Positions 1 to 8,419 of a stretch of DNA of 42,828 nt are shown in pieces. The notes beneath the pieces were generated by a model. It worked only from the letters and a program-made list of their open reading frames with translations. It did no database searches and had not been told where the DNA came from. The DNA lies in the NCBI RefSeq assembly GCF_030733205.1, contig NZ_JASHJL010000045.1:1-42828 (forward strand), given 5' to 3'. Each line of letters starts with the position of its first letter. Within the stretch, counting starts at the first letter, position 1. This DNA comes from Mameliella sp. MMSF_3455 (GTDB taxonomy: Bacteria; Pseudomonadota; Alphaproteobacteria; Rhodobacterales; Rhodobacteraceae). The translations under genes and the position numbers were made by a program.

Positions 1-847
1 TGCCGGTTTCGGCCTCGACCAGGGGAAAGCGCGCGGGCTGGCGGCTGCCGGTCATCGACCCCAGACGGGGCACAGCGGACAGCAGCGCGCGGGTGTAGGG
101 CTGTTCCGGTGCGGCGAACAGCGCCTCTGTCGGGCCCTGTTCCACGGCACGTCCCCGGTACATGACGATGGTTCGGTCTGCGACCTCGGCCACCACGCCC
201 ATGTCATGGGTGATGAAAAGAACGGCCATGTCCTCTTCTTCCTGCAGCACCTTGATCAGCTCAAGGATCTGCGCCTGGATCGTCACGTCCAGCGCCGTCG
301 TCGGTTCGTCCGCGATCAGCAGGCGCGGGCGGCAGGCCAGCGCCATCGCGATCATGAACCGCTGGCGCATCCCGCCCGAGGACTGGTGCGGGTATTCGCC
401 CATCCGTTGCCGCGCCGCCGGAATGCGCACCCGTTCCAGCAGGCGCTGCGTCTCGGCCAGGGCGGCCTTGCGGTCCATGCCCTGGTGCGCCTCCAGAACC
501 TCGGCGATCTGTTCGCCGATCTTCATCGAGGGGTTCAGCGAGGTCATCGGCTCCTGGAAGATCATCGCCATGTCGTTGCCGCGCACGCCGCGCATCTGCG
601 GCTCCGACAGCGCCAGCAGGTCGCGGCCTTCCAGCAGGATCTTGCCCCTGATGCGGCTTGTCTCCGGGTCGAGCAGGCGCATCGAGGCCAGCGAGGTGAC
701 GCTTTTCCCCGACCCGCTTTCCCCCACGAGGGCCAGCGTTTCGCCCCGCGCGATCTGCATCGACATGTCGTGGACCACCGGGGTCCAGCCGGAGCGGCCG
801 CGAAAGGCGACCTCGAGTCCGGAGACGGAGAAGACAGGTTCGGTCAT
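1..847 (-). CDS. Peptide/opine-type ABC transporter ATP-binding protein (DppD-like), C-terminus off the window
   Basis: Cytoplasmic ATPase subunit of a dipeptide/oligopeptide/nickel-family importer. The first 282 codons are visible, starting at ATG 845-847 ([13 protein letters not shown]) and running off the left edge. Seen: Walker A GESGSGKS at residues 42-49, a Q-loop ([12 protein letters not shown]), the ABC signature SSGGMRQR, Walker [13 protein letters not shown] and an H-loop (FITHDMG). The visible end, [11 protein letters not shown], is where the oligopeptide-specific C-terminal extension normally begins. It faces away from the PLP enzyme at 1035, with about 190 bp between them. The rest of its operon (a DppF-like partner, permeases, binding protein) presumably lies to the left. 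It is separate from the complete Dpp-type system at 4119-10093, which has its own fused ATPase. Substrate cannot be told from the ATPase. Confidence 0.93.
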   Translation of the reverse strand, partial: MTEPVFSVSGLEVAFRGRSGWTPVVHDMSMQIARGETLALVGESGSGKSVTSLASMRLLDPETSRIRGKILLEGRDLLALSEPQMRGVRGNDMAMIFQEPMTSLNPSMKIGEQIAEVLEAHQGMDRKAALAETQRLLERVRIPAARQRMGEYPHQSSGGMRQRFMIAMALACRPRLLIADEPTTALDVTIQAQILELIKVLQEEEDMAVLFITHDMGVVAEVADRTIVMYRGRAVEQGPTEALFAAPEQPYTRALLSAVPRLGSMTGSRQPARFPLVEAETG

Positions 848-949
848 GGCGCGGTCCGTTTCGATCGGTTCAAGCGTAGCGGCTTGCCCGCCGTTCCGGA
901 AGGGAGCGCCGAGTGGCGCGAACCGAGAAAACGAGGGGTTGCCGTTCAA

Positions 950-964
950 GATATATCATATATC
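950..964. promoter_or_regulatory. 15-bp perfect palindrome, candidate operator in a divergent promoter region
   Basis: GATATAT-C-ATATATC is a perfect inverted repeat with a single central base, very AT-rich against its surroundings. It lies about 100 bp from both divergent start codons (847 on minus, 1035 on plus), where a shared operator would be expected. The symmetry and size fit a GntR-type or similar dimeric repressor. No cognate regulator is visible nearby, so the regulator is unknown. Confidence 0.45.
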
Positions 965-1034
965 GTGACAAGAGAGGTCCGATCACGCAAGGGGAAACTC
1001 GCCCCGGCGGGCCAATCAAGAGAAAGGACCGAGC

Positions 1035-2039
1035 ATGAAACTCGATGAACTGCCCCGGCTGTCGCTGGGATTCCTGCCCACCCCGGTCGAGGACCTGCCC
1101 CGCCTGAGCGCGGAACTGGGCGTCTCGCTTTCGGTGAAACGCGATGATTTCACGGGCTTCGGCGGTGGTGGCAACAAGGTGCGCAAGCTGGAATTCCTGA
1201 TGGCGGATGCGGTGGCGCGCGGCGTTCAGGTGGTCATCACGACCGGCGGGCACCAATCGAACCATGCGCGGATGACCGCCGCGGCTGCCCGAAAATTCGG
1301 CATGAAGCCGATCCTGGTGCTGCGCGGCAACCGTCCAGACGCCTGGCAGGGCAACCTGCTCCTGGATCACATCCTGGGGGCCGAGGTCGATTTCCTGGAC
1401 CCGGATGCCTATTTCGAGCAGATCAATCCGCGGATGCAGGCCCACGCCGACGCCGCAGAGGAACGCGGCGAGACGCCCTATATCATCCCGCTAGGCGGAG
1501 CCAGCGCACTGGGCGCGATGGGATATGTGAACGCGATCCGCGAACTGTCGGAACAATACGCCGCAACGGGCCGCAAGGCGCCGGACTACATCTGTGCGCC
1601 GGTCGGATCGGGCGGCACGCTGGCGGGCATGGTCGTCGGCTGTTCGATCTGGTGGCCGGAGACCAAGGTGCTTGGCATCGCCGTGACCGGAACCGCCGTG
1701 CCGTTCGCCGAGCGGATCGCCGTCATGGCCAACGATGCGGCCGATTTACTGGATCTGGAGCAGCGGTTCACGCCCGAGGACCTGCGGATCGAAAATGACT
1801 ATGTCGGGCCGGGCTATTCCATCCCCTCCGAGCAGGGCAACGCGGCCATCTTGCGGACCGGTCATGCCGAGGGCGTGCTCTTGGACCCTGTCTATACCGG
1901 CAAGGCGATGGCCGGGATCATTGACCTCGCGCAGCGCGGCGCCATCGAAAAGGGATCGAATGTGTTGTTCGTGCATTGCGGCGGCACCCCTGCGCTGTTC
2001 CCCTTCAGCGACCAACTGACGGCCGACGTCAGCGCGTGA
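1035..2039 (+). CDS. D-cysteine desulfhydrase / ACC-deaminase family PLP enzyme
   Basis: A 334-residue cytoplasmic fold-type II PLP enzyme. Family members eliminate or deaminate small amino acids: D-cysteine to pyruvate, sulfide and ammonia; 1-aminocyclopropane-1-carboxylate to 2-oxobutyrate; or cysteate to pyruvate and sulfite. Seen: the PLP lysine in GGGNKVRKLE (Lys48), the substrate/PLP loop GGHQSNHARMTAAAA, and a glycine-rich phosphate loop (VGSGGTLAG). The length matches the family (about 330-340). AAAGGA at about 1022-1027 supports the ATG at 1035. The Roseobacter cysteate lyase CuyA has, as I recall, a different loop (GLATGGNKTRKLE), so a D-cysteine desulfhydrase-like role is preferred, but specificity inside this family is hard to read. 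The divergent peptide-type ABC gene suggests that imported D-amino acids or modified peptides could feed it (inference). Confidence 0.85.
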   Translation: MKLDELPRLSLGFLPTPVEDLPRLSAELGVSLSVKRDDFTGFGGGGNKVRKLEFLMADAVARGVQVVITTGGHQSNHARMTAAAARKFGMKPILVLRGNRPDAWQGNLLLDHILGAEVDFLDPDAYFEQINPRMQAHADAAEERGETPYIIPLGGASALGAMGYVNAIRELSEQYAATGRKAPDYICAPVGSGGTLAGMVVGCSIWWPETKVLGIAVTGTAVPFAERIAVMANDAADLLDLEQRFTPEDLRIENDYVGPGYSIPSEQGNAAILRTGHAEGVLLDPVYTGKAMAGIIDLAQRGAIEKGSNVLFVHCGGTPALFPFSDQLTADVSA

Positions 2040-2102
2040 CAGGTGCCTGCGCCCTGGTGATCAGACCCACCTGAGTGTTCCGGTTAATTGTTTAATGCAT
2101 GA

Positions 2103-2235
2103 ACGGCGCCTGGCGTACTGGCGCCGTGACTGCCGGTGGTCCGGCATCGGGGAACACATCAGTTTGGCGCAGACCCCACATCACGGTGAGGAATTTCGCG
2201 GGGCCAGGTCAAACCGCGCCGAGTCTTGCTCGGCG
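2103..2235. terminator. Cluster of three GC-rich stem-loops between convergent genes
   Basis: Between the ends of the PLP enzyme gene (2039, plus) and the LysR gene (2311, minus) are three perfect inverted repeats: ACGGCGCC/GGCGCCGT (2103-2110 with 2120-2127), TGCCGG/CCGGCA (2131-2136 with 2141-2146) and CGCCGAG/CTCGGCG (2217-2223 with 2229-2235). None has a clear U-tract, but their position in a convergent gap fits transcription termination for both strands. No coding sequence is seen in 2040-2310. Confidence 0.5.
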
Positions 2236-2310
2236 AGACAAATGATGCCGCTACATGATTAGGCGCTGGCCCCAAATGCCGTTCAGTCGGTTCCACGTCG
2301 CTTGCCAGCG

Positions 2311-3183
2311 CTATCGCAATTCGATGCCGTCGATCAGTCCGAAAAGCGCATTCAGCGTCTCCATCTTGCGTTCGGCCGGGGCAAAGACCACCTCCGCGCT
2401 TGATGTGTCTGCTCCGAGCAAGCTGAGTTGTTTCACATCCTCGTTGCGCCCCGTGCCCGTCCTCCAGACGAAACCGACGCCCATGCCATTGACCACCGCC
2501 TCGTAGACCCCATCCCGGTTGTCGAGGGTCAGGAAAGGCACCGGGGACACATCGTGGCGCCGAAAATAGCGGTCGAGAACCTTCTGGGTCGACGACCCGG
2601 TCGTTCGAAAGATCAGCCGGTGGCGAAGCAGTTCTTCACATGTGACCGCATCTGCGTGGGCCAGGGGGTGTGACGGGGTCACGATGGCGACGACATTGTT
2701 CTTCAACAGGGGTTTGCGACGGAACCGTCCGTCCTTGGGAACCTCTGGCAGGATTCCCACGTCGACGGTGTGGTTGATGACCTGCCGCATGATCTTGTCA
2801 TGTGACCCGGTGGTGACCTGCAAGGCGATATGCGGATAGGCCTTGTTGAAAGCGGCGATCACCGACATGCCGGGCATCGCGTTGCCCAGCCCCACGGACA
2901 GTTCTCCCTTGGTCAGCGACCCGTGACGCCGCAGCATCTGCTCAAGCGATTCATACTCGGTGATCACACGCTCGGCCGCATCGCAGAGCCTTTCGCACAA
3001 TGGCGTCGGGTGCAGCTTTCCCTTTTCGCGTACGAAAAGCACCACGCCGTAGTCCTCTTCCAGCTTGCGCACCTGGTGCGAGATTCCCGGCTGGGTGACG
3101 TTCAACTGTCGCGCGGCCGCAGCGAAAGAGCCGGATTCGGCCACTGAACGGAGCGCTTCGAGGGTGCGAAGGGAAATAGTCAT
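2311..3183 (-). CDS. LysR-family transcriptional regulator
   Basis: A 290-residue LysR-type regulator. The N-terminal winged helix-turn-helix is clear (residues about 1-60; SGSFAAAARQLNVTQPGISHQVRKLEE is the classic LysR HTH region, here with the family's SQPxxS-like TQPGIS). The remainder is a periplasmic-binding-protein-like effector domain (LysR_substrate). It is transcribed divergently from the HAD-DppBCA-phosphoesterase-DppDF operon that starts at 3370, the standard arrangement for a LysR activator of the neighbouring operon. An inverted repeat in the shared gap (3214-3228) is a plausible binding site. The inducer is unknown; a phosphorylated substrate of the operon is a reasonable guess. 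Confidence 0.92.
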   Translation of the reverse strand: MTISLRTLEALRSVAESGSFAAAARQLNVTQPGISHQVRKLEEDYGVVLFVREKGKLHPTPLCERLCDAAERVITEYESLEQMLRRHGSLTKGELSVGLGNAMPGMSVIAAFNKAYPHIALQVTTGSHDKIMRQVINHTVDVGILPEVPKDGRFRRKPLLKNNVVAIVTPSHPLAHADAVTCEELLRHRLIFRTTGSSTQKVLDRYFRRHDVSPVPFLTLDNRDGVYEAVVNGMGVGFVWRTGTGRNEDVKQLSLLGADTSSAEVVFAPAERKMETLNALFGLIDGIELR

Positions 3184-3213
3184 GGGCGATCCAAAGCGAG
3201 ATTATGATTTTCT

Positions 3214-3228
3214 CAAAGCATAGCTTTG
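3214..3228. promoter_or_regulatory. Candidate LysR operator (CAAAGC-ATA-GCTTTG)
   Basis: A perfect 6+6 inverted repeat with a 3-bp spacer lies 31 bp upstream of the lysR start codon and about 140 bp upstream of the divergent operon's first start. A further CAAAGC half-site is at about 3192-3197. LysR proteins commonly bind interrupted dyads in such divergent gaps; assignment here is by position and symmetry only. Confidence 0.45.
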
Positions 3229-3328
3229 CTTTGTCACAGCCATGTCACGGCCGGCAGGCAGATGTGCCGCCGAGGCCGGAAACGGTCGCACTTGAACCTG
3301 AACGAAATCTTGTCCCCACACCAAACCG

Positions 3329-3351
3329 CCTCGGCGCCTCCAGCGCCGAGG
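3329..3351 (+). other. Stem-loop in the leader just before the HAD-phosphatase ribosome-binding site
   Basis: CCTCGGCGC and GCGCCGAGG (3329-3337 and 3343-3351) form a 9-bp perfect stem with a CTCCA loop. The stem ends four bases before the GGGAG ribosome-binding sequence at 3356-3360. It has no U-tract. It could modulate translation initiation or stabilise the mRNA 5' end. Confidence 0.4.
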
Positions 3352-3369
3352 CCCAGGGAGCCTTTGCCC

Positions 3370-4122
3370 GTGGCCTCAGTACTGACCGTAAACAACCTGA
3401 TATCCAGCCAGCTTTCGCCTGATCTGGTCGCGCAGGACCGCCTTGTGCTGTGCGATCTCGATGGCTGTCTTGTTTCGGAAGGGCGGGCCTACAGCGACTC
3501 CGTCACCTTCGTCGCCAGCTGCGGACAGCGGCTGTGGCTGGTGTCCAACAATTCGACCCATTGCGCGGCAGACCTGAGCACGCACCTCGCGACGCTTGGG
3601 CTGAACGTCCCGGCCAACCGGATCTTGCTGGCAGGGCAGCAGACATTGGCGCATCTGGCACGCCTGCATCCCGGGGCGCGCCTGGCATTGTTTGCCAGCG
3701 CCGCTATGGAGTTGGAGGCCCGGCGGCTTGGTTTCGTCCTGACGTCCGAGGCCGCTGATCTGGTGCTCTTGTGCCGCGACACGCAACTTTCGCTGGAGAG
3801 GCTGAATACAGTGGCGGCCCTTGTTCGGGGCGGCGCGGTCTTCTGGGTTTCCAATACCGACACCGCGCACCCCGGCCACGCTGGCCAGCCCATCGCCGAA
3901 ACCGGCGCCCTGCTGGCCGCGCTGCGCGCCATGCTGTCGGAACTGAATTTCCAAAGCATCGGAAAACCGCACCCTCACCTCGCCGCCCTGGCGCTGTCTT
4001 GCACCGGCGTCGCCGCCGCAGAGGCCGTCTTTGTCGGGGACAACCCGGACACGGACGGCGCCGTCGCGCGGGCGGTCGGCACCCGCTTTGTCCAGCTTCG
4101 CCGTACAGGAGCCCCGGAATGA
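3370..4122 (+). CDS. HAD-IIA family phosphatase (NagD-like)
   Basis: A haloacid-dehalogenase phosphatase of about 250 residues. The frame is open from 3226, but the GTG at 3370 is preferred: GGGAG at 3356-3360 lies nine bases upstream, and homology-like sequence begins shortly after. Motif I is LCDLDGCLV (nucleophile Asp29, acid/base Asp31), motif II VSNNST, motif III lysine in IGKPHPHL, and motif IV VFVGDNPDTDG. The layout matches the NagD/4-nitrophenylphosphatase class, which removes phosphate from sugar phosphates, nucleotides or phosphoglycolate-type small molecules. Its stop codon overlaps the next start (ATGA at 4119-4122), so it is translationally coupled to the DppB-like permease. It probably dephosphorylates something derived from the imported substrate. 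Confidence 0.85.
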   Translation: MASVLTVNNLISSQLSPDLVAQDRLVLCDLDGCLVSEGRAYSDSVTFVASCGQRLWLVSNNSTHCAADLSTHLATLGLNVPANRILLAGQQTLAHLARLHPGARLALFASAAMELEARRLGFVLTSEAADLVLLCRDTQLSLERLNTVAALVRGGAVFWVSNTDTAHPGHAGQPIAETGALLAALRAMLSELNFQSIGKPHPHLAALALSCTGVAAAEAVFVGDNPDTDGAVARAVGTRFVQLRRTGAPE

Positions 4123-5045
4123 CCCTCTATATCCTGCGCACCCTGCTGAAGATGGTGCTGACCCTCTTCGCCATCATCACCCTTGTCTTCTTTGCCACGC
4201 GGATGTCGGGCAGCCCGCTGGACACCGCGCTTGGCGACGGCCTGGCCGAGGAAGACCGTGCCCTGATGATCGAGTATTTCGGGCTGGATCGATCGATCTG
4301 GTATCAATATCTCGCCTATCTGCGCGGCGTGCTCGAGGGCAATTTTGGCCTGTCCTTCATCGAGCGCCGTCCTGTCGCCGACATCGTTGCCGAACGTATC
4401 TGGCCCACGCTGCAACTGCTGGGCAGCGCGCTGGCGCTGACGCTGGTGGTGTCCGTCCCGCTGGGCGTGGTCGCGGCGCTGTGGCGCGACAGCTGGATCG
4501 GCAGCGCGGTCATGGGGCTGGCCTTTATCGGCTACGCGGTTCCCAATTTCGTCATCGCCACCTTCATGGTGCTGATCTTTGCCTTCTCTCTCAACTGGTT
4601 GCCGGTGGTGGGCAACGGCACACCCTGGCATTTCATCATGCCCACCATTGCCATGTCCGGGGTTCTGATTGCGGCGCTGACCCGTTTCACCCGCAACGCC
4701 ATGCTGGACGTGCTGGGGCAGGATTTCATGCGCACTGCCCGCGCCAAGGGACTGCCGGAAACCGTCGTGATCCTGAAACACGGGCTGCGCAACGCGGGTG
4801 TCACCGTCCTGTCGGTGCTGGGCCTGCAGATCGCCGGCATGGCCGCGGCGGGCAACGTGGTGGTCGAGGCGATCTTCAGCTGGCCCGGCATCGGAGAACT
4901 CCTCGTCTCGGCCGCCATCATGCGGGACTACCCAGTGCTGCAATTCGGAGTGATCTCCGTCGCCTTCGCCGTGGTCGTCGTCAATGCCCTCACCGATATC
5001 GCCTATGTCGTCGCGGATCCGCGGATCCGCATGGCGAAAGGATAA
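4119..5045 (+). CDS. ABC transporter permease, DppB/OppB type
   Basis: Inner-membrane permease of 308 residues, starting at the ATG in the ATGA overlap (4119-4122) with CAGGAG upstream. The first transmembrane helix (YILRTLLKMVLTLFAIITLVFF) is followed by the DppB-type periplasmic loop with SPLD. Several hydrophobic segments carry the BPD_transp_1 domain, and the EAA-like ATPase-contact loop is FMRTARAKGLPETVVILKHGLRNA. DPRIR near the C-terminus is typical of DppB-type proteins. It pairs with the DppC-type permease four bases downstream. Confidence 0.93.
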   Translation: MTLYILRTLLKMVLTLFAIITLVFFATRMSGSPLDTALGDGLAEEDRALMIEYFGLDRSIWYQYLAYLRGVLEGNFGLSFIERRPVADIVAERIWPTLQLLGSALALTLVVSVPLGVVAALWRDSWIGSAVMGLAFIGYAVPNFVIATFMVLIFAFSLNWLPVVGNGTPWHFIMPTIAMSGVLIAALTRFTRNAMLDVLGQDFMRTARAKGLPETVVILKHGLRNAGVTVLSVLGLQIAGMAAAGNVVVEAIFSWPGIGELLVSAAIMRDYPVLQFGVISVAFAVVVVNALTDIAYVVADPRIRMAKG

Positions 5046-5049
5046 AGCC

Positions 5050-5934
5050 ATGACCGTCACCACCCACATCCCGTCGCGCACCTCGCTGCCACTGACGCTT
5101 TGGCGCGACAGCAATGTCATCCAGAAGGCGGCGGCCCTGATCGGTCTGGCCCTGGTCCTGATGGCGCTGCTGGCGCCGCTGATCGCCCCGTTCGATCCGC
5201 TGGCCCAAAGCCTGATCTCTCGCCTGCGCCCGCCGCTGGGGTTCGAGCGTTACAAGGACGGGTTCTACCTAGGCACCGACGAACTGGGCCGCGACGTACT
5301 CTCGCGCAGCCTGCACGGCCTGCAACTGACCCTTGGGCTGGCTCTGGCGGGGGCCACCATCGGCCTGCTGATCGGCGGAACGCTGGGCCTGTTCGCCGGG
5401 TTGCGCCGCGGCTGGGCCGAAGACGCGATCATGGCCGCCGTCGATCTGCAGATCGCCGTGCCCTTCACCCTGCTGGCGCTGCTGATCCTGGCGCTCTTCG
5501 GGTCGTCTCTGACTGTCATGATCTGCGTGCTGGGCATCGCGGGATGGGAGCAATACGCCCGCATCGTGCGTGCCGAGGTGCGCAAGATCACCGAACTGCC
5601 CTTCATCGAGGCGGCGCGCGCTTCGGGCGGCGGGCAGCGGTACATCGCGCTGACCCATGTGCTGCCGAACATCGTCTCGCCGCTGGTGGTGCAGTTCACC
5701 CTGTCGCTGTCCAACATCGTGATCCTTGAATCGACGTTGTCCTTCCTGGGCCTTGGGGTGCAGCCGCCCACCGCCACGCTGGGCAGCATGGTCGGCTATG
5801 GCCGCGACTACATGCCCACCGCCCCCTGGATGGTGATCGCGCCCGCCGTGCTGATCATCCTCGTCACCTTTTCCGTGCAGATCCTTGGCGACTGGCTGCG
5901 TGACCGCGCCGATGTCCGCCTGCGCGACCGCTAA
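5050..5934 (+). CDS. ABC transporter permease, DppC/OppC type
   Basis: Inner-membrane permease of 294 residues. The ATG at 5050 is chosen over an in-frame upstream ATG at 4984 because AAAGGA lies at 5037-5042 and the protein then starts just before the OppC N-terminal domain. Seen: a first hydrophobic helix (AALIGLALVLMALLAPLIAPF), the characteristic GTDELGRDVLSRSLHG segment, and the EAA loop (PFIEAARASGGGQRYIALTHVLPN). The C-terminus DWLRDRADVRLRDR is typical of the family. It forms the translocation pore with the preceding DppB-like protein. Confidence 0.94.
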   Translation: MTVTTHIPSRTSLPLTLWRDSNVIQKAAALIGLALVLMALLAPLIAPFDPLAQSLISRLRPPLGFERYKDGFYLGTDELGRDVLSRSLHGLQLTLGLALAGATIGLLIGGTLGLFAGLRRGWAEDAIMAAVDLQIAVPFTLLALLILALFGSSLTVMICVLGIAGWEQYARIVRAEVRKITELPFIEAARASGGGQRYIALTHVLPNIVSPLVVQFTLSLSNIVILESTLSFLGLGVQPPTATLGSMVGYGRDYMPTAPWMVIAPAVLIILVTFSVQILGDWLRDRADVRLRDR

Positions 5935-5980
5935 CCAAGAGGCCGAAGACGCCCTTCAACCTTCCTCAATGGAGAAACCC

Positions 5981-7531
5981 ATGAAGACCCTTCTGATGAC
6001 CACCGCCGCCACTCTTCTGGCTGGCTCGGCCCTTGCCCAGTCGATCACCGTCGGCGCGGCCAATATCTCGGACTACCTCGATCCGGGCCGCGACCATTCG
6101 AACGTGGGCTCGCAGTTCTACTACAATAGCTTCGACACGCTGATCGATCGCGACCATTCCAAGCTGGAACCGGAATGGGTGCCCGCGCTGGCCACCGAAT
6201 GGAAACTGGTGGACGACACCACGATGGAGCTGAAGCTGCGCGAGGGCGTCAAGTTCCACAACGGCGAAGACATGACCGCCGACGACGTGGTCTTTTCCCT
6301 GAACCGGATGTACCAGGCGACCTTTGCCCCCTATGTCGTGCGCTCCAAGGACCGCCTGGCGAACTTTGCCGAGGCGGTGAAGATCGACGACTATACCGTT
6401 CAGATCAAGGTCGAACGCCCCGAACCGCTGTGGGAAACGCTGGTTTCGCTGCAACAGGTCATGATCATCCCCGAGGACTATACTAAGGCCCTGTCCGGCG
6501 ATCCCGAGGTGGCCGAGGACGGCGATTTCGAGGCCTTCTCGCTGGCGCCCGTCGGCACCGGCCCCTACGCGATCTCGGAATTCGTTCCGGGGCAAAAGGT
6601 CGTCTACAGCCGCTTCGATGAGTTCTGGGGCGACCGTGCGCCGCTGGAACAGGCCACCGTCATCCGCATCCCCGAAACCGCCAGCCGCATCACCGCGCTG
6701 AAAACCGGCGAGGCGGATATCGTCACCAACATCGCACCCGATCAGCTGGACCTGATCAACGCCGATCCGAACCTCAAGACCGAAGGTTCGGCCACGGCGC
6801 TCTTCCACGTCATGATCATGAACGTGAACCACCCCAACCTGGTCGACCCCAAGATCCGCCAGGCCATGTCGATGGCGATCGACCGCGACCTGCTGAACGA
6901 GGCGCTGTGGCTGGGCAAGGCGATCGTGCCCTCGACCCACACGATGAAAGAGATGGGCGAGCTGCACATGCCCGAGCTCAACACCTTTGAATACAACCCG
7001 GAAAAGGCGCGCGAGCTGCTGGCGGAATCCTCCTACGACGGCGAGGAAATCGTCTTTGACGCTTACCCGGTCTACTACACCAATGGTGTTCTGGCCGCGC
7101 AGGCCATCACCGAGATGTGGGCCGAGGTCGGCATCAAGGGCCGCGTGAACGTGACCGAAACCTGGACGGGCGCTAGCCCCGACCTGATGGCGCGCAGCTG
7201 GTCGAACCCGATGTATTTTGCAGATCCGTTCGGCTCGTTCGGGGTGATGTGGGCGCCCAACGGCCCCTCCGAGGGCTCGGGCCGCTTCAACACCGATGCG
7301 GAATACGCGGCGATCTGGGAACGCTTCCGCTTTTCCAAGGACATCGAAGAGCGCAAGGCCGCCTATGCCGAGCTGATGGACCGCATCAAGCAGGATCCGC
7401 CGGTTCTGCCGCTGTACCGGCCCTTTGAAAGCTGGGGCATGAACAAGGGCATCGACTGGGCGCCGCAGCCCGGCCACATCCCCTACGTGCTGGACTTCCG
7501 CGCCGGCGCCATCGCGCTTGCCGACAGCTGA
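5981..7531 (+). CDS. ABC transporter substrate-binding protein, DppA/OppA (SBP_bac_5) family
   Basis: Periplasmic solute-binding protein of 516 residues. Start ATG 5981 has GGAG six bases upstream and gives a clear Sec signal peptide (MKTLLMTTAATLLAGSALAQ, cleavage after ALA). The SBP_bac_5 hallmarks are present: LREGVKFHNGEDMTADDVVFSLNRM, GTGPYAISEFVPGQKVVYSRFDEFWG, and IRQAMSMAIDRDLLNEALWLGKA. The length (about 500-530) is normal. Family ligands include di/oligopeptides, opines, nickel, glutathione and sugars, and the sequence alone does not decide. A strong stem-loop follows the stop codon. Operon context with two phosphoester hydrolases hints at a phosphorylated ligand. Confidence 0.93.
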   Translation: MKTLLMTTAATLLAGSALAQSITVGAANISDYLDPGRDHSNVGSQFYYNSFDTLIDRDHSKLEPEWVPALATEWKLVDDTTMELKLREGVKFHNGEDMTADDVVFSLNRMYQATFAPYVVRSKDRLANFAEAVKIDDYTVQIKVERPEPLWETLVSLQQVMIIPEDYTKALSGDPEVAEDGDFEAFSLAPVGTGPYAISEFVPGQKVVYSRFDEFWGDRAPLEQATVIRIPETASRITALKTGEADIVTNIAPDQLDLINADPNLKTEGSATALFHVMIMNVNHPNLVDPKIRQAMSMAIDRDLLNEALWLGKAIVPSTHTMKEMGELHMPELNTFEYNPEKARELLAESSYDGEEIVFDAYPVYYTNGVLAAQAITEMWAEVGIKGRVNVTETWTGASPDLMARSWSNPMYFADPFGSFGVMWAPNGPSEGSGRFNTDAEYAAIWERFRFSKDIEERKAAYAELMDRIKQDPPVLPLYRPFESWGMNKGIDWAPQPGHIPYVLDFRAGAIALADS

Positions 7532-7539
7532 ACCGTTCC

Positions 7540-7564
7540 GGCGCGTCCCTGACCGGGGCGCGCC
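7540..7564 (+). other. Intercistronic stem-loop after the binding-protein gene
   Basis: GGCGCGTCCC (7540-7549) and GGGGCGCGCC (7555-7564) form a 10-bp stem with one T-G pair and a TGACC loop, nine bases after the dppA-like stop. With no U-tract it more likely protects the upstream mRNA 3' end, or partly attenuates downstream genes, than ends transcription completely. Confidence 0.55.
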
Positions 7565-7588
7565 ACCCCTCCCTTCAGGACCAGACAC

Positions 7589-8416
7589 ATGACCCTTCGC
7601 ATCGCCATCGTCACCGACATTCACCACGGCGAGCCGGCCCAGAGCAAACGCGGGGATGCCGCGCTCGCGCTGATGGCCGAATTCGCAGACTGGGCCAATG
7701 CCGAAGCGCCCGATCTCGTGCTTGATCTGGGCGATCGCATTTCCGACGTCGACGAGGAAACCGACCTGCGGCTGGAGTCCGAGGTGGCCGAGGCCTTCAA
7801 GGCGGTCAAGGCCCCGGTGCATCACGTCAACGGCAACCATGACCGGGACTACCTGAGCACCGCCCAGAACGAGGATATCCTTGGACAAAGCCTGCAGAAC
7901 CAGCTTCTGGATTGCGGTGACTGGCAAATTGCCCTGTGGCGCGCCGACCCCAAGATCACCCGCAGCGAAAGCCTCCACCGCTTTACCCTGCCGGAAAGCG
8001 ACCTGCTCTGGCTGTCGCGCACCATGCAGGCTGCGGAGAAACCGACCCTCGTGGCCAGCCATGTGCCGGTGTCCGGACATGGTCAGACCGGGAACTACTG
8101 GTTCGAACGCAACGAAGAGGTCTCACGCTATCCCGAAAGCCCGCGCGTCCGGCAGGCGCTGGCACAGGCGGGCGTGCCGGTGGTCTGCATCGCCGGACAC
8201 GTCCATTGGAACACGGTGACCACGGTCAACGGCATCACCCATCTGACCCAGCAGAGCCTCACCGAAAGCTTTACCACCCAGGGCACCCCCGCCGGTGCAT
8301 GGGGTATGCTGGAACTGTCGGACACGGTGCATTGGCAAGTCTTCGGCAAGGATCCGTTCGAGGCGCGCATCACACCGACAGCAGGGCGCTGGACGCCCCC
8401 GATGGGGCGGTTCTGA
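7589..8416 (+). CDS. Calcineurin-like metallophosphoesterase
   Basis: A 275-residue cytoplasmic (no signal peptide) binuclear metal phosphoesterase. The five metal-binding blocks are visible: D-x-H in IVTDIHHGE (Asp10, His12), GD in LDLGDRISD, GNHD in HVNGNHDRDY, a histidine in ASHVPVSGHG, and GH-x-H in IAGHVHWNT. The family hydrolyses phosphodiesters or phosphomonoesters (cyclic nucleotides, glycerophosphodiesters, UDP-sugars and others). It lies between the binding protein and the ATPase genes of one importer, three bases before the ATPase start, so it is surely co-expressed with the transporter. With the HAD phosphatase at 3370, it could split an imported phosphodiester and then remove phosphate (inference). 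Confidence 0.88.
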   Translation: MTLRIAIVTDIHHGEPAQSKRGDAALALMAEFADWANAEAPDLVLDLGDRISDVDEETDLRLESEVAEAFKAVKAPVHHVNGNHDRDYLSTAQNEDILGQSLQNQLLDCGDWQIALWRADPKITRSESLHRFTLPESDLLWLSRTMQAAEKPTLVASHVPVSGHGQTGNYWFERNEEVSRYPESPRVRQALAQAGVPVVCIAGHVHWNTVTTVNGITHLTQQSLTESFTTQGTPAGAWGMLELSDTVHWQVFGKDPFEARITPTAGRWTPPMGRF

Positions 8417-8419
8417 CCC

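Noticed and set aside
206-1048. Plus-strand open frames over the left edge
   Set aside because: They are antisense to a clear ABC ATPase with all motifs on the minus strand; their arginine- and histidine-rich sequences have no family resemblance.
1035-2039. Cysteate sulfo-lyase CuyA
   Set aside because: Same PLP family and plausible for a Roseobacter, but the loop around the PLP lysine differs from the CuyA form I recall and no cuyRZ-like neighbours are present.
5966-8080. 704-codon minus-strand open frame
   Set aside because: Antisense shadow of the DppA-like and phosphoesterase genes, which have a signal peptide, family motifs and ribosome sites.
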